A stretch of DNA of 64,000 bases from Diphasiastrum complanatum. Its lineage: Eukaryota; Streptophyta; Lycopodiopsida; Lycopodiales; Lycopodiaceae. Location: NCBI GenBank assembly GCA_029204225.1, contig CM055101.1, positions 33,547,683-33,611,682 of the forward strand, in the 5' to 3' direction. Made by a program: the position numbers and the translations under genes. How positions within the stretch are numbered: the stretch's first letter is position 1; every line of letters starts with the position of its first letter. The notes beneath the pieces were generated by a model. The model was not told where the DNA came from, searched no databases, and worked only from the letters and a program-made list of their open reading frames with translations. Positions 43,430-56,089 of this stretch are shown here, in pieces.

Positions 43430-43930
43430 ATTTTCATTGTAGTCCACTACTATTTCTCATCAATTCCATTTTGTTAAAGGGTTCAGGTGATTGTAATCTC
43501 CCTTCCAAATCCTTTTTTTTTCTGGCAAAAATTAAGTGAAAAGCTTTTGAGAAACATTCACCCTTCTTTTTTTTTGGCATTAATCTCTTGATTTTTGAAC
43601 TCATTTGGATTTCTATCATGGCCTTAAATTGATTAAACATTTCAAATATTTTGACTTTTGTCTCACAAGATAAAATGGAATAATTTGTGAAAATTTTTTG
43701 GCACCTTCAAATGTTTATTTGGTTATGGATCTACATACATCAGTATGAATAAATTTAAGTGCTTGGCATGGTTGCTTTTTTTTTGTGCTTTTTGGAATGC
43801 TTATATGTTTATTTCCTCATCCTACAAACCTTGTCATTTGAGGTGATTGCTCTTGATCAAAATTTCAAGAGTAATGACCACGTTCAAATGACTCATGCCA
43901 ATATGCCAAGAGTGTTGGTTAGATCCACTA
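43430..43930 (-). pseudogene. Ty1/copia pre-integrase and integrase relic
   Basis: From the right: a GAG-pre-integrase-like stretch with GKQTYKHSKKHKKKA-type text in broken frames, LKFIHTDVCRSIT (first integrase Asp), then FNQFKAMIEIQMSSKIKRL, and DNA that matches the PQQNGVAER codons with substitutions (ACAAAATGGAATTGATGAG). Stops are frequent. It is dead. Confidence 0.6.
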
Positions 43931-44014
43931 GGATAGGTCTCTAAGACTACTTTAGTTGCTTTCTAACAAAACTAAACACTAACTCCCAATACTAACACCT
44001 AACCACACGTGCCA

Positions 44015-46088
44015 TCAACAACGAATTGACAATGGATAGATGAATTGAATCATCTTTAGCCAATCATGAGATTTGAGACCTTGCAACTTTCCATCCACTG
44101 TGAATGATGACCGTAGAGAATGGGCAAAACCAGTTGGTGTTCTAATGTTATGAATAATGGAGCGCACATGGTTAAGCTCCTCCTTAGTGAATGTCCAAGG
44201 TACTTTTGGAGCATGATCTTCACCATCCTTTATCCAATATTCTTTTTTGGTGTCTGATTCTTTTAGATCGTGCCTTGCAAGAATGGTATCTTTTTCACCA
44301 ATCAAGTGTTTCCAAATAGATTCACCCACATTTTTAAATATGTGCATGGGATCAAGTAGGTGATTAATCAAAGGGTTATTCCAATATTCCAAACGATGAA
44401 ATATAGATAATCTTTTCATACCATCGATTGGCTTTGCTTGAGATTCCTCCCATAGTTTTCGCCAATCTTTCACGGACATCCTCTTGGAGGCATCTCTCTC
44501 TCAACTCTTCCTCCAAAACCTCTTCTATGAGTGTCTCTGAATGGATGGCCTTCATGCAAGTATTTACGATGATTTTCATAAACCACTTTTTTGAGACTAT
44601 AAGAGTATCCCACAAGATTTGGTCCGCACAAAAAAAAAAGCATTTTTTCCAGCCGTTTGAAAGCCTGCCCAAAAAATGGATACTTTCAATCACTATTAAA
44701 AAAAGTATATGTCAAAGAATAATTATAGCCATTGTAGTATATCATGTAAATGTCAAGAATTACTAGTTGTATGTAACTGTAAACAAACTCCTATGTACAC
44801 AAGATAGACATTGTTTGAATGATTACCTGAGCATTCACCTAATCGTGGATAGTCATGCATTGTCCACATTACAATGGCATGTAGTGTAAACTCCCTCTCA
44901 TGTAAGGGGCACGAAATGTCATATGCTTTTATCCCCTTCCACAAATCTTCCAGCTCGTCAATAAGTGGCTCAAGATACACATCCATGTTCTTAACCTTGC
45001 GTTGGCCAGGAATTAAAAGTGCCAACATAATGTGTCTCTTTTTTGTACTCAACCCAGGAGGAATATTATAGTTTACCAAGCAAACAGGCCAAATGGACCA
45101 CGTAGTTGCTTGTACACCAAAGGGGTTCACACCATCTGTTGCAAGACCAAATCTCACATTTCTTGACTCATTGGCAAAGCTTGGATACTCTTTGTTGATG
45201 TGTTTCCATGCAGGTGAATCTGAAGGTACCCTCATCATCCCATCCGTAGAGGTATGGTGTGCATGCCAGTCCATAAGTTGTGCAAGAGATTTACAATGAA
45301 ATAAACGTTGCAATCGTGGAATTACTAAGAAAATGTCGTAAAACTTTGCACTGGATGGTTGCCCCTTGAAAATCATCTCTATATCGAGGAGTATCACAAA
45401 TGGGACATTTCTTGAGTGATTCGTACCTTCCTTGATATAAAATACAATCTTTTGGACATGCATGATATTGCTTGTACTCCATCCCAATGTTAGACAACAT
45501 CTTTCGTGCCTCATCTCTTGTCTCAGGCATGACATTCCCTTCTGGGAGAATTTTGTTTTTCAATAGTCTGTACATGACAAAAGAAGTCATTGTAAAAAAA
45601 TTATCACTCGATGTCCAAATTGTAAATTTTGTTTCAAAGCAAAAATGACAAGTAAATGAAAAAAAAATTTACTCAAATAATGATGTGAGGCTTTGGTCAC
45701 TCCATCTACATTTGGCTTGAAGATTTAATAGAAGTAGAGAAGTCGCCAAATGAGATGTCTTTGCTCCAAGATACAATGCGGTCTTTGATTCTTCTCGCAA
45801 TTTCTTTTCTTCTTTAGACAAAAGTGCCTCTTCATCTTGTTCATTGTGTCTAGCTGCACTATTGTTCTCGTACATATCATCCAACATGTCTCCCATGACT
45901 TCAAATTCATCATTCATTGGAAGCTCATTTTCATCGTTGGAACTTGTTTGCGAAGAAGTAGATCTAGATGAGCTAGATTCAGATGCATTAGTCTTTTGAT
46001 TAATGCGCTCATCAATTTCCATCATCTCTTTTAAGCCTTGACGTAGACGACGAGGTAATTGCTTTATATGAGGATCATTGAATTGCAT
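44015..46088 (-). pseudogene. CACTA (En/Spm) TNP2-type transposase relic
   Basis: Read right to left. 45669-46088 gives an acidic Ser-rich stretch and KCRWSDQSLTSLFE. After a probable intron (45591-45668) comes MYRLLKNKILPEGN, IGMEYKQYHACPKDC and CPICDTPRY. A frameshift follows at about 45300-45400, then RLQRLFHCKSLAQLMDWHAH, RNVRFGLATDGVNPFG, VYLEPLIDELEDLW, AIVMWTMHDYP and, after a second gap, KVVYENHRKYLHEGHPF and LLDPMHIFKNV, GLKSHDWLKMIQF. This order is the TNP2 transposase of plant CACTA elements. One or two frameshifts and the missing C-terminus make it non-functional. No CACTA terminal repeats were found. A divergent Ptta/En/Spm-like relic starts at 47937. Confidence 0.88.
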
Positions 46089-46220
46089 TCGTCATCTACG
46101 TCGACCATTACGAGGATTATTGTCTCCAACACTAAATGAGAATGAAGAATCCTATATATCAAAATAACAAGAAGTAGGTTGAAACAATGCTTGATACACA
46201 TTTCCTCCCAATACTTAATA

Positions 46221-46358
46221 GATCTAAATGTTGCATATGAATATAAATTACCTCTTAGTTTAAAAAGTATGAACATACCAATGTATCTAGATCTAAATGT
46301 TGCATATGAATATAAATTACCTCTTAGTTTAAAAAGTATGAACATACCAATGCATCTA
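46221..46358. repeat. 69-bp tandem duplication
   Basis: Units at 46221 and 46290, starting GATCTAAATGTTGCATATG, differ at one visible base. They lie just upstream of the TNP2 relic. Confidence 0.9.
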
Positions 46359-46595
46359 TTAGACAGATTTGTCTTTTCAACTTGTTAACATTCAATGAAC
46401 TCAAAGAATTGCACGCTTCTACATATTTACATATTTATAAATTTCACATTCATTAGCTTTCACTTATTATCTTATGTAAACATCTAGGCAAATGACAAAT
46501 AATGCTCCTAACATTTGACATATTTAATGAGACAAACCAAATACAATCAAGATGCATGGATTATACATCCCTACATATCAACAAAATTTAAATCT

Positions 46596-46970
46596 TCACA
46601 TTTGACTTATTGTCTTTTGCAAACATTTGGGTAGAGGATGGTTGAAACTATACTTGATGAACAATTCCTCCCCAAACCTAATAGATCTAGTGGCACAGAC
46701 CATTACATAAGTGCCCTTTACATTCCTAGTAAAATATTCTTCTTTTTCATTGGTGCATTCTTCAAAATCAGAATTCATCAATAGAGGGGTGGCCAATGGA
46801 GCTATTTATATATGCAAGAATGTTTCCATGCACATTTGGACGTCCATCAAAGTATGTACGATTTGCCCTTGAGATGTTGCCTCCTTGCATGCGTTGCTCC
46901 TCTAAAGAACAAGCATTTGAATTCAAGCCATATACTTGCATCCTCCATTGGTGACGACATCATATAAGGT
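46596..46970 (-). pseudogene. SET-domain-like relic
   Basis: The minus strand from about 46970 reads VYGLNSNACSLEEQRMQGG, then GRPNVHGNILAYINSS, and after a one-base frame change at about 46790 LMNSDFEECTNEKEEYF, TYVMVCATRSIRFGEELF and IKYSFN. The closing pattern (N.AAYINSS..., then V.. ATR.I..GEEL...Y.F) is that of SET-domain lysine methyltransferases. A second trace of the last motif (EEMCIKHCFN) lies at about 46180-46215, so the segment was partly duplicated. It lies between the TNP2 relic and its divergent partner, so it may be a captured host fragment. Identification is by eye and moderate. Confidence 0.45.
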
Positions 46971-47527
46971 TATATAGGTCACACACCAACAATTAAAAAC
47001 ATTTATCATATAGGTCACATATCACTAAGGTCCTCAATATACATAAATGCTTTTGATCATGAATCTAAATGACCCCATGCAACCATTTAAGAGGCCACAT
47101 GACAAAAGACCATATAATTATGTCATCAAATTATATCAAATCTATGACACCTAGATTATTAATAAACAAAATGTTTTATGGCCACCGATTTGAATATTAT
47201 TATGTCATAAAATCTTAAAAAACTTGTCAAATTACTTGTTTAATAATAATATGTACTATTTCTTATCTCATGATTTGTCTTGTATGTCAAATCTCAAGAA
47301 AAATAAAATTTATAACAATATAAAACTAGTTTTAACAATTAAATACCACCATAATGATCTTTGAATTGATTTTTTTATATTCCATCATATAAAAAAATAT
47401 ATTCTATGTAAAATCCTACAATAAAATATTCTCATAAAATCTAGAAAAGATTATGAGAATAATGACATTTGAAGCATGCAAGCCCATGTGGGGGACCCTC
47501 TCACGTGCCAAGAGAGGGAAAAAAAAA
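46971..47527. other. AT-rich DNA, no gene
   Basis: Very AT-rich, with no open frame of interest. It separates the divergent transposase-like relics. Confidence 0.5.
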
Positions 47528-47602
47528 CGCGTGGAACATTCACACGTGGATATCGCGTGGATTATCCACGCGTGGATAACTTCTGCATGGATTATCCACG
47601 CA
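47528..47602. repeat. Palindromic GTGGATTATCCACGCG repeats, left cluster
   Basis: Three or four overlapping near-palindromes of the type GCGTGGATTATCCACGC within 75 bases. A larger cluster of the same motif lies at 49560-50046, on the far side of the relic gene at 47937-49020. Confidence 0.85.
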
Positions 47603-47936
47603 AAACTTGAATGCCAATAAAATAGCATTTCCGCAAGAATTCTTGCTCCTCTTCTTTTGCTTTCAAGTTTTATAGGTCTTCTAATCTAGTGTTTAGTGCT
47701 TTTGCTTGGCATTGCTCTTCTAAGCTCTATAGATCTTGCTTGCTTGCTTTTGGTTGCTCTTCTTTGCTAGTGATCTTGCTCTTGCTATTGCTTGCTCTAT
47801 TGATCTTATTTGTTCTTGCTTACTATTAATCTATTGCTTTCTTGTCATTGCTTACTCTTCTAATCTAAAAGTCTTCAGTACTCTTTCACTCTCATTCTCC
47901 ACTACTTTCTAACTTCTAAAGTTTTTCTTTGATACA

Positions 47937-49020
47937 ATGTCTTCCAGTGGTAGATCAAGTGGAAGGTCAAGTGGGAGACCATCTAGGAGAAGAGCTCGTG
48001 AGGAGCCCGAAGAATATAATCAAGAGTAATTTGAGAATCTATCTCCTCAACAAAGAGATAGAATCAAAAATCTTGTGTTATCTTCTTCGGGTGAATCATC
48101 CGAGAGAAGAGCTTTCTGAAGATGCCCCTTTCCATGAATCCTGTAGTGTGTATTATGATCTTAATCCACATGGTGGAGTTATAAAAAATACGCGTGGCAA
48201 TGTAGTTCATGCCCATTTGCATGATTTAGTTGCTTTATATTTTGGTAAAGATTACATGATCGATTGGTCCTCCCAATCGCTTGAAGACAAAAATAAAATA
48301 ATAGAGACTTTATATTCTGAATTCCCTCAATCCAATGCTTTTAGTAAATCTTGGGCCTTGAATACAATGTGCCTTTGAATTTGAAATAAAAGGCAATTGA
48401 TGAGAAGAGCTATGAGGAATCCCAAGAATTCCACGAGGCCTGGATGGTACTCCAAAAGGGATTAGAGGAAGGTGAAAGGAGAATTGTTGCAAAACAATCC
48501 CCAAAAGTATGAACAACAACGTAGGGCCGCCGTTGAGAAGCTCTTAAAACATGGCCAAAGTCACTTGGGATCGGGAGGAAGGGGCAATCTAGAGGCCAAA
48601 TTTGTAAGTGCAATATTTTTTAGTATGATTCTATTTTTGTAGTGAGATTGTTAATGTTTTTTATTGCTAAACTAGGTTTTTTTGTTGAATGTAGCTTAGT
48701 GATTTTGGAAGACACATGACCGCCGCGGAGTACAAGCAAGGTTACGATCATGGATATGTCGTCCTTAAGGCTTTTATGGAATCTCATGGATTGTTTTCAA
48801 TCGTAAACTTTTAACCTTTATTGTTTTGTGGTTGTTTACTTTGTGGTTTACAAGTAAGTTTAATCTCAATTTAATTAAATCTTTGATTCTATTTTGTAGA
48901 GAGGCTCTACAGCTTCAAGTGTTCATAATGTGGAAGAAAATGTGGAAAATGTGGAAGAGAACATGGAAGAGTACGTGAATGAGAGCGAAGAGGAGTTTAG
49001 CGAGAAGATGAATTCAATGC
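47937..49020 (+). pseudogene. Ptta/En/Spm-like transposase-associated gene relic
   Basis: ATG 47937 opens MSSSGRSSGRSSGRPSRRR, stops at a TAA (48027), and continues in frame with FENLSPQQRDRIKNLVL. After a frameshift near 48100 it reads YDLNPHGGVIKNTRGNVV, FGKDYMIDWSSQSLEDKNK and IIETLYSEFPQSN. After another shift comes YEESQEFHEAWMVLQKGLEE and QSHLGSGGRGNLEAKF followed by a GTAAGT donor. Exon-like pieces DFGRHMTAAEYKQGYDHGY (from 48695) and VEENVENVEENMEEYVNE (from 48899) follow AG acceptors. The layout resembles the plant Ptta/En/Spm transposase family that accompanies CACTA elements. The stop and frameshifts mark it as dead. Confidence 0.5.
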
Positions 49021-49559
49021 AATGTATCTATTTTAGCACATGATTTGCATGCTAGAATGCACAATAAAAAGTAATGGAAAGCACAATGGAAAGTAATGGA
49101 AACCACAATATAATGCATCAATAGATAGCACATTAAGTTATCAGCTAAATATCAAATGAATCAAAATAAATGTGAATTTACCTTTACTATTGTATCTCCA
49201 TTGTTTTGCAATCTTTGCTTTTCCTTTTGCATGCACTTGATCTTTGAATCATTTGCAATGAAAGCTCATTATTCATTTTTCATATCCAAACCTACATCAC
49301 AAACAAAAAAGATCTTAAAGTTTATGATCACAAAACACATACTATTAACATCCAAAACACATACTATTAACATCCATCAATGAACTAAAAATCCTAAACA
49401 CTATCAATCTTCTCACTCACATTCATCCTCGTGTCATTCTCACTCCCATCTATACACTCTTTTTCTCTCTCTCACACAACACAAAAAGAGAAAGTCACCT
49501 CTAGTTTAGGAGTGAACCACATTTTGGTTCACGCCAAATGCTTTTTTTTGGGTCAAAAA
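49021..49559. other. AT-rich DNA, no gene
   Basis: Contains a short tandem phrase (AAACACATACTATTAACATC twice near 49334-49375) and otherwise nothing recognisable. Confidence 0.5.
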
Positions 49560-50046
49560 ATTTTGCATGGTGGATAATCCATGCAAAATCTAGAAACCTA
49601 TCCGCGTGGATACCGCATGGATATAAAAAAAAATTTATCCACGCGGTATCCACGGTCTCAACTCTCTGGATTTCGCGTGGATAATCCACGTGTGGATAAT
49701 TATCCACACAGTATCCACGCAAAAGCCGAGCCTTTTTTATTTAAATTTTACTATGGCATGGATAATCCACGCGTGGATTATCCACGTGAAATTAGAATTC
49801 CTATTTTTGGCTCCGGGTGTCGGAGGTTTGCTTGGCTGCTGGTAGTCGGACTTGGCGTGGATAATCCACACTTTTTGAATTTCACGACATCCGGCCAATC
49901 TGCTGCCAAAAATGACATTTGCGTGGAACATCCACGCGTGGATTAACCACGCGCCTGTATCCACGTGTATATCCACGCCCATCCATGGCTATATCCACGC
50001 GAAAGTGTTTTTGCCCGCGCGTCCTCCTTTGTATTGTGCGTGGATA
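49560..50046. repeat. Palindromic GTGGATTATCCACGCG repeats, right cluster
   Basis: At least a dozen copies of the near-palindrome GTGGATAATCCAC and its halves (CGCGTGGAT, ATCCACGCG), in both orientations and with variable spacing, extend over almost 500 bases. The arrangement resembles the subterminal repeat regions bound by the small transposase protein in CACTA elements, though no CACTA terminus lies at the cluster edge. Confidence 0.85.
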
Positions 50047-50608
50047 TTTGCTACATGTGTTCTTGTGTGAGTAACTGATAACTCTATCTAATGCACTTCT
50101 ACTGATAAGCAGTAAGCACTACTAGCAACATTTATGCTAACCAACTTGGGTAAGTCATTAGTTTCATAACTGCAGAATTGGATAAATGAATGGATGTAAA
50201 GTAACTATAGGATTATAGGAGAATAATCCAACAGGTGAATCAAATATGATATGCCTTTTACCATTCACACACTTTCACTTTCATGTTGGGTAAGTGAGCC
50301 CTCCATTAAGATCCAAGCCTCAAAAGTTGAGACCACCTTTACAATTTATCCTTTAGAGATGACTTTCTTCCAAACTCCATTGACCAACCTCAACACGTAT
50401 TGGGAATGTTCGATGATGTAGCGGAATGTCAGCACAATTCTCCCAAGAAGAAAACAATACTTTTAAGAATTGATCTTTCAATATTCAAGGTTCGCAGTAG
50501 TTGTGCATTAAGCACTATGATCCTACTATGCTTCTTCAGTTGATCAAAAATAAAACGAATTGATAAATCAATCTCTCTATCATCTTAGATTTCTCTCACT
50601 CTCTCTTG
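50047..50608. other. Intergenic DNA left of copia element 2
   Basis: Mixed AT-rich sequence with no gene. Its last bases ATAGA (50609-50613) are the left target-site duplication of the copia insertion. Confidence 0.5.
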
Positions 50609-50613
50609 ATAGA

Positions 50614-51295
50614 TGTTAAAAATTCACAATTCTAGCTTGACTAGTTTTGGTCATATGACTTGTAAATAGTTAGATGGTCATGATGTGGCTTGTCACACGT
50701 GCCAAATAGCATAGGATTCCATTCATAAGGATGTTCTCAAGTAGACCTAAGTGTTAGAACCTTTGGAATGAGTCCAAATTATGCTTAGATACAAGGGAGA
50801 AAAAATAGGAGCTATTTTTGGTAATTTTTGCATTGTTGAGGGATCTCCAAGATTCCAACCCTAACTTGGTAGGGATGAAAGATCCACCAAAATTAGCATT
50901 AGGGATAGGTTTAGGGCTACTCATACCTGCCCAAAACCGTGATGGATCATGTATATATAGGTGATGATATCTCACCAAAATTAATCAAGCAATTTCATGT
51001 TTTTTCTCTCATAATGGTGCAATTGCTCTCTATGTTCATAATTGTTTGAGCACTTGTGATTACTAATGATTATAGGATTGAATTTAGGTCTGGTGTACAG
51101 TACTCAGACTGTGGGAGGCCGTACTTTCACACGTGTGAAGCCTTCTTCAAGGATTTGGGCCATTTAGTGAGGTTCAAGCATAGATTTTTGATGGATTTTG
51201 ATGGTTCGACTTGTGCTAATCTTATGAAATCATAATCTATTGTTTCCCTCATCATTTCAAGTGTTTTAGGATCCTTATTTGCTGTAATTTTTACA
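50614..51295 (+). repeat. 5' LTR of copia element 2
   Basis: Starts TGTTAAAAAT and ends ATTTTTACA. A TATATATAGG box lies at about 50951-50960. CACACGTG lies at 50694-50701 (about 80 bases from the start, as in element 1) and a full CACACGTGTG palindrome at 51128-51137. Confidence 0.97.
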
Positions 51296-51308
51296 TGGTA
51301 TCAGAGCC
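51296..51308 (+). other. Primer-binding site, Met-tRNA type
   Basis: TGGTATCAGAGCC directly follows the 5' LTR and is the usual initiator-Met tRNA complement of plant copia elements. About 800 bases of leader separate it from the ATG. Confidence 0.95.
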
Positions 51309-52106
51309 TAAAGGCTGAAATGAGCTAAATCCTTGGTTTTCATTCAATTTGATCACAATTTTTGATCTAAATCTTGTGTAGATTGGATCTTAGCATCTAG
51401 TATTGATTCTAGAACTCAAAGTGAGTCAAATACATTGGAGATTGGTGTTGTGTGACTTCATTTGCAGGTGTTTAGGTGTCTAAAACCAGAGGCAAAGTTG
51501 AATTCAATTCACATTACCAAGATAGCAAGTTTTGCTTGCTCCAAGCATTGATTTCTAAGCGAGTTTTGGAGGTGATTTCATAGAGAAGGCTTTCTAGCAT
51601 TCAAGGAGAGGGAAGATCAGAGTTTTGGGGACTCTTCAAGGCTGTTCTAAGGTGTAGTAGGCACCTCCTAAAGTGATTTAGGTTCAGTCCAACCATTGCT
51701 TGACTTATGCACCAAATTAGATCAATTTTTCATCAATTTTGATCATTTTTTGCTTGTGATTGGATAGTAGATTGTGTTGCATCCTCATTAAGTTTCATTT
51801 AGATCTTTTACAAGTGATTTTGGAAGTATATTAGGTTGCTGAAACTCACTCTTGATCAGATCATTTGGAAGCTCTAATGTTCTTTATAGAAAGAGGGGCA
51901 ATTCTACTAGTATTGTCTACTTCAATCAAGCAAGTGCATTGTTTCTAGTATTCTATGATTTGATTTTGTTAGAGATCATTATTAGATCTTTATAGGAAGT
52001 CTATTACTGATCTTTTCAGGTCCCTAAGAAGTGGGATAAGGTAGACCTTCAATCAAATCAATAGAAGTAACCTTCATTTGTGTCAAGTCCTTGATTAGGA
52101 GACTAG

Positions 52107-55100
52107 ATGGCATCTATAAATGCATATCTTTTGGATACTAATGAAAGGCTCAACAAAACTAACTATTCCATATGGAAAGTTAGAATGGAATCTATCATGA
52201 TCATGCAAGATCTGATGGAAATTGTAAATGGTAAGGAGGGTGAACCTATTCATCCTCAAGAAAAAGCCAAATACATCAAGAGGTGCAATGTTGCACTACA
52301 TTGCATAAAAATGAATGTTGCAAATGAACTCTTAAGAGAGGTAGGAGATTGCACTTCAGCTCAAGATGCTTGGGAGACTTTGCAAAAGGTCTATGAATCC
52401 AAGAACCAAACTAGAATGTTAGCTTTGAAGAATCAAATCTATAGAAGCTATCAAAAGAAAGGAGAGACTGCACATACTTTTGTCCTAAGAGTAAAGGAAT
52501 TGAACAAAGAGCTAGCCTTTATAGGTGACCCTATCAAGGATGAAGAGCTTGTTCAACTCATATTGAATGGACTAAGCTTTGAATTTGACAATTTGGTTCA
52601 GGGATATGCAATTATGGGTAAGCTACCCATACTTGAAGAACTCCAAGGCACACTCATGGCCGAGGAATCAAGAAGGAGCCAAATGCAAGAGAGGATGGAT
52701 AGGCTTTCCATCCAAGGTGAAGATGACCAAGCTCTCTTCACCAAAGGCAAAGGCAAGTCCAAAGGCAAAGGATCAACATTCAAGAAGTCTACAAAGCTTG
52801 AGGATCAAGAAGGACCCCCAAAGGCATCTCCGTCAACCACCAAAGTCAAGAAGGACAAATCAAAGGTGAAGTGCTACTATTGTAGCAAGATGGGGCATTA
52901 TGCCTCGGAATGCTTCAAGAGGAAGCAAGATCAAAGCCAAGCCAACATGAGCAAAGAGGAGGAGGAGGAGAGTTCACATGAGGACTCTCTCATGATGTCC
53001 ATATTTTGTTCAACAAGCTTCAAAGGAGAAGATCCTTGGTGGATTGACTCGGGTGCTAGTTCACACATGACTAGTAAAAGGGAGTTTTTCTCTTCTCTCT
53101 TATCTTATGATGGACCTATAAAGTCTATCTATACAGCAAATGATGAAGCTTGTAAGATTGAAGGAGTTGGTAGCATTCCCCTTTGCTTAGGATCTTCCAA
53201 AAAGATCAACATAGAAGGTGTTTTGTACATTCCTACAATAACAAAGAATCTACTAAGTGTTGGCCAAATGGTAGACAATGGTTTCAATGTTGACTTTGCT
53301 TCAAATGAATGTTTCATCAAGAAGAAGGGTAAGATAGTGGCTAAGGGCACTAGACTTGGCAAACTATATAAGCTGGATGCATTTGTGGATACTAATGTTG
53401 TCATGTTGGCCGAGAAGGGCAAGATATCTACCTTTACTTTATGGCACAAAAGACTTGGACATGTCAACTCGGGTTCCATGGAGGCTATGATCAAGGAGGA
53501 GTATGCTTTAGGCCTACCAAGGTCTATTGGGAAGGAAGACAAGGTTTGTGAAGCTTGTGCCTTATCCAAGGCACATAAGAAGGTGTTTCCTAGCTCCATC
53601 ACAAAGTCATCTCATCCTCTTGAACTCATACACTCGGATGTGCACATTGCTAGCACCAAATCTAATGGAGGTTCATCCATGTTTTTAACCTTCATTGATG
53701 ACTACTCAAGATATTGTTGGGTGTTCTTACTTTCCTTCAAGTCTCAAGTATTTGATACTTTTGTAAAGTTCAAGTTGTTTGTGGAAAAGCATCATAATCA
53801 TAGCATCAAGATTCTTAGAAGTGACAATGGTGGAGAATTCATCTCCAATGAGTTCAAGGCCTTTTGTGAGGAGGAAGGGATCAAGAAAGAGACTTCTTGT
53901 CCTTACACTCCTCAACAAAATGGAGTTGCTGAAAGAAGGAATAGAACATTATGTGAATGTTCTAAGGCTTTAAGATTAGATGCTTGTTTGCCCAAATCCT
54001 TTTGGGGTGAGTCTCTTGTATGTGCAAACTACTTGATGAATAGGGTGTCTTGCAAAGCAATTGAAGGCAAAACTCCTTATGAGATGTTGTATGGAAAGAA
54101 ACCCAATCTTAATCACTTGAAAGTTTTTGGGTGTATATGTTATGTGCATGTGCCATTGGAAACAAGAACCAAGGAGGATCCATCTTCCACAAGAGGGATC
54201 ATGCTTGGATATGCAAGCTCAAGCAAGGGCTACAAAGTCTATCTCCCATCGTTGAACAAATTTGTTGTTTCAAGGGATGTCATCTTTAATGAACATCATA
54301 TGCATATGCTTGAAGAAGGCTCAAGTGCTCCAACAATCAAGAAGAAGATGGCCGAGGAGCAAGATCTTGGTTTTGAGGAGGAGCTCATGGAGGAGCAAGC
54401 ACCAAACCCACCTATCACACCAACGAGATCTTCAAGGGCAAAAGTGGAGCCATCAAGGCTCACATATCAAGGCAAAGGACAACAAGTTGAGGGTATCTCA
54501 TCCACTTCTTATGCTTTATCTAGTTTTGAAGAACCGTCTAATGTTGAAGATGCATTGAACTCCAAAGAATGGTATAAAGCTATGTTGGATGAGTATGATG
54601 CCTTGATTGAGAATGAAACTTGGTTGCTTGTTGAGAGACCTCAAAGGAATGTAATAGGATGCAAGTGGGTCTTCAAGCTTAAGTTGAATGCAAATGGGAG
54701 TGTTAACAAACATAAAGCAAGATTAGTTGCAAAAGGTTATGCTCAAGAGAGAGGGATAGACTATGAGGAAACTTTTGCACCCGTGGCCAAGATGGTCACA
54801 ATAAGACTAATCATTGCACTTGCATCACATTTTGGATGGATTCTATGTCAAATGGATGTCTCTAATGCTTTCTTGAATGGTTTTTTGGAAGAGGATATCT
54901 ATATGGAGCAGCCACAAGGGTTCATCAAGCATGGAATGGAGAACAAAGTATGCCATCTCCAAAGAAGCATCTATGGCTTGAAGCAAGCCTCGAGATCTTG
55001 GAATTCAAGACTACATTGTTATCTTATTTCACTTTCTTTTGTTCAAAGTGAATATGATCCTACTCTTTACATTAAGTTTGATGATGTTGGTATTCTACTT

Positions 55101-56075
55101 TTACTCATTTATGTAGATGACATCATCATTAGTGGAAATAGTGTTGATGGTATTGAAAAAATCAAGATAGATCTATCCTTAGAGTTCAAGATGGTAGATC
55201 TAGGGTGTCTTCACTTCATCTTAGGCATAGAAGTACTTAGAGGGTCTGATTTTATCTTTATAAGTCAAGTAAACTATGCTCAAAGTCTTTTGAAGAAGTT
55301 TAAGATGGAAGTATGCAAAAGTGTTGACACACCAATGGAGCAAGATGTAAAAGTGCCAAATGAAGATGATGAAAGATCCTTCATGGACATCACTTTGTTT
55401 AGGCAACTTATAGGTTCCTTAATGTGGATCACTATAACTAGACCAGATCTTAGCTTTAGTGTATGTAGGTTGAGCCAATCCATGCAAAATCCATTGAATA
55501 TCCATTGGAAAAAGGCTAAGAGGATTCTAAGATACATCTCGGGTACATTGGATTTTGGGATTCTATATAGAGGAGATGTGATTAACCTTCATGCATTTAG
55601 TGATTCAGATTTTGCAGGGGACAAGAGGGATAGGAAATCAACAAGTGCCTATTCAACTTTCATAGGAGAAGGTGTGGTTTCATGGCTTTCAAAAAAGCAA
55701 GAAACTATATCTCTATCTTCAACCGAGGCCGAGTACAAAGCTTTGACAACCACTACAAAGGAGGTACTTTAGATCAAGAGATTATTGGTGGAACTAAAGA
55801 TCATGGATTCAGAGGAGGCACCAATCATCTACAATGACAATATATCAGCCCAACACCTTGCATCTAACCCAATCTTCCATGCAAGATCTAAGCACATTGA
55901 GATATGCCATCACTTTGTGAGAGAAATGGTGCAAGCCAAGGAGATTGCTTTGGAGCATGTTCCAAGCAATGAATGTGTAGCTGATCTACTTACTGAACCA
56001 CTTCAAAAGACACCTTTTATGAAGTTCAGATCATCACTTGGAGTGATTAGTAAAGCAATGATTGAACCAAGCTAG
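52107..56075 (+). pseudogene. Ty1/copia gag-pol with one nonsense codon (element 2)
   Basis: A 1322-codon frame in copia order. UBN2-type Gag is followed by a zinc knuckle CYYCSKMGHYASEC at 256-269, protease DSGASSH (Asp314), pre-integrase WHKRLGH, and integrase with HSDVHIAS, RSDNGGEF and QQNGVAER motifs. RT carries YVDD at 1002-1005 and RNase H shows SDSDFAGD and SSTEAEYKAL. The only break is TAG at 55770-55772, where element 1 has Trp (codon TGG), so a single G-to-A change. Downstream RNase H residues (HARSKHIEICHHFVR) remain in frame to the TAG at 56073. It would make a protein lacking the last 100 residues. Domain order and LTR youth suggest it was active until recently, or was mobilised in trans. 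Confidence 0.96.
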
Positions 56076-56078
56076 ATA

Positions 56079-56089
56079 GTGAGGAGGAG
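56079..56089 (+). other. Polypurine tract of copia element 2
   Basis: GTGAGGAGGAG directly abuts the 3' LTR and would prime plus-strand DNA synthesis. Confidence 0.85.

Noticed and set aside
43446-43455. CACTACTATT as a left CACTA terminus
   Set aside because: It lies inside a copia integrase relic and has no TAGTAGTG partner to the right.
43037-46358. CRISPR-like array from tandem units
   Set aside because: Only two-copy tandem duplications with no spacers; the genome is eukaryotic.
50117-50125. CACTACTAG motif as a possible CACTA terminus
   Set aside because: Orientation is wrong for a right end and there is no matching complement or 3-bp duplication on the other side of the TNP2 region.
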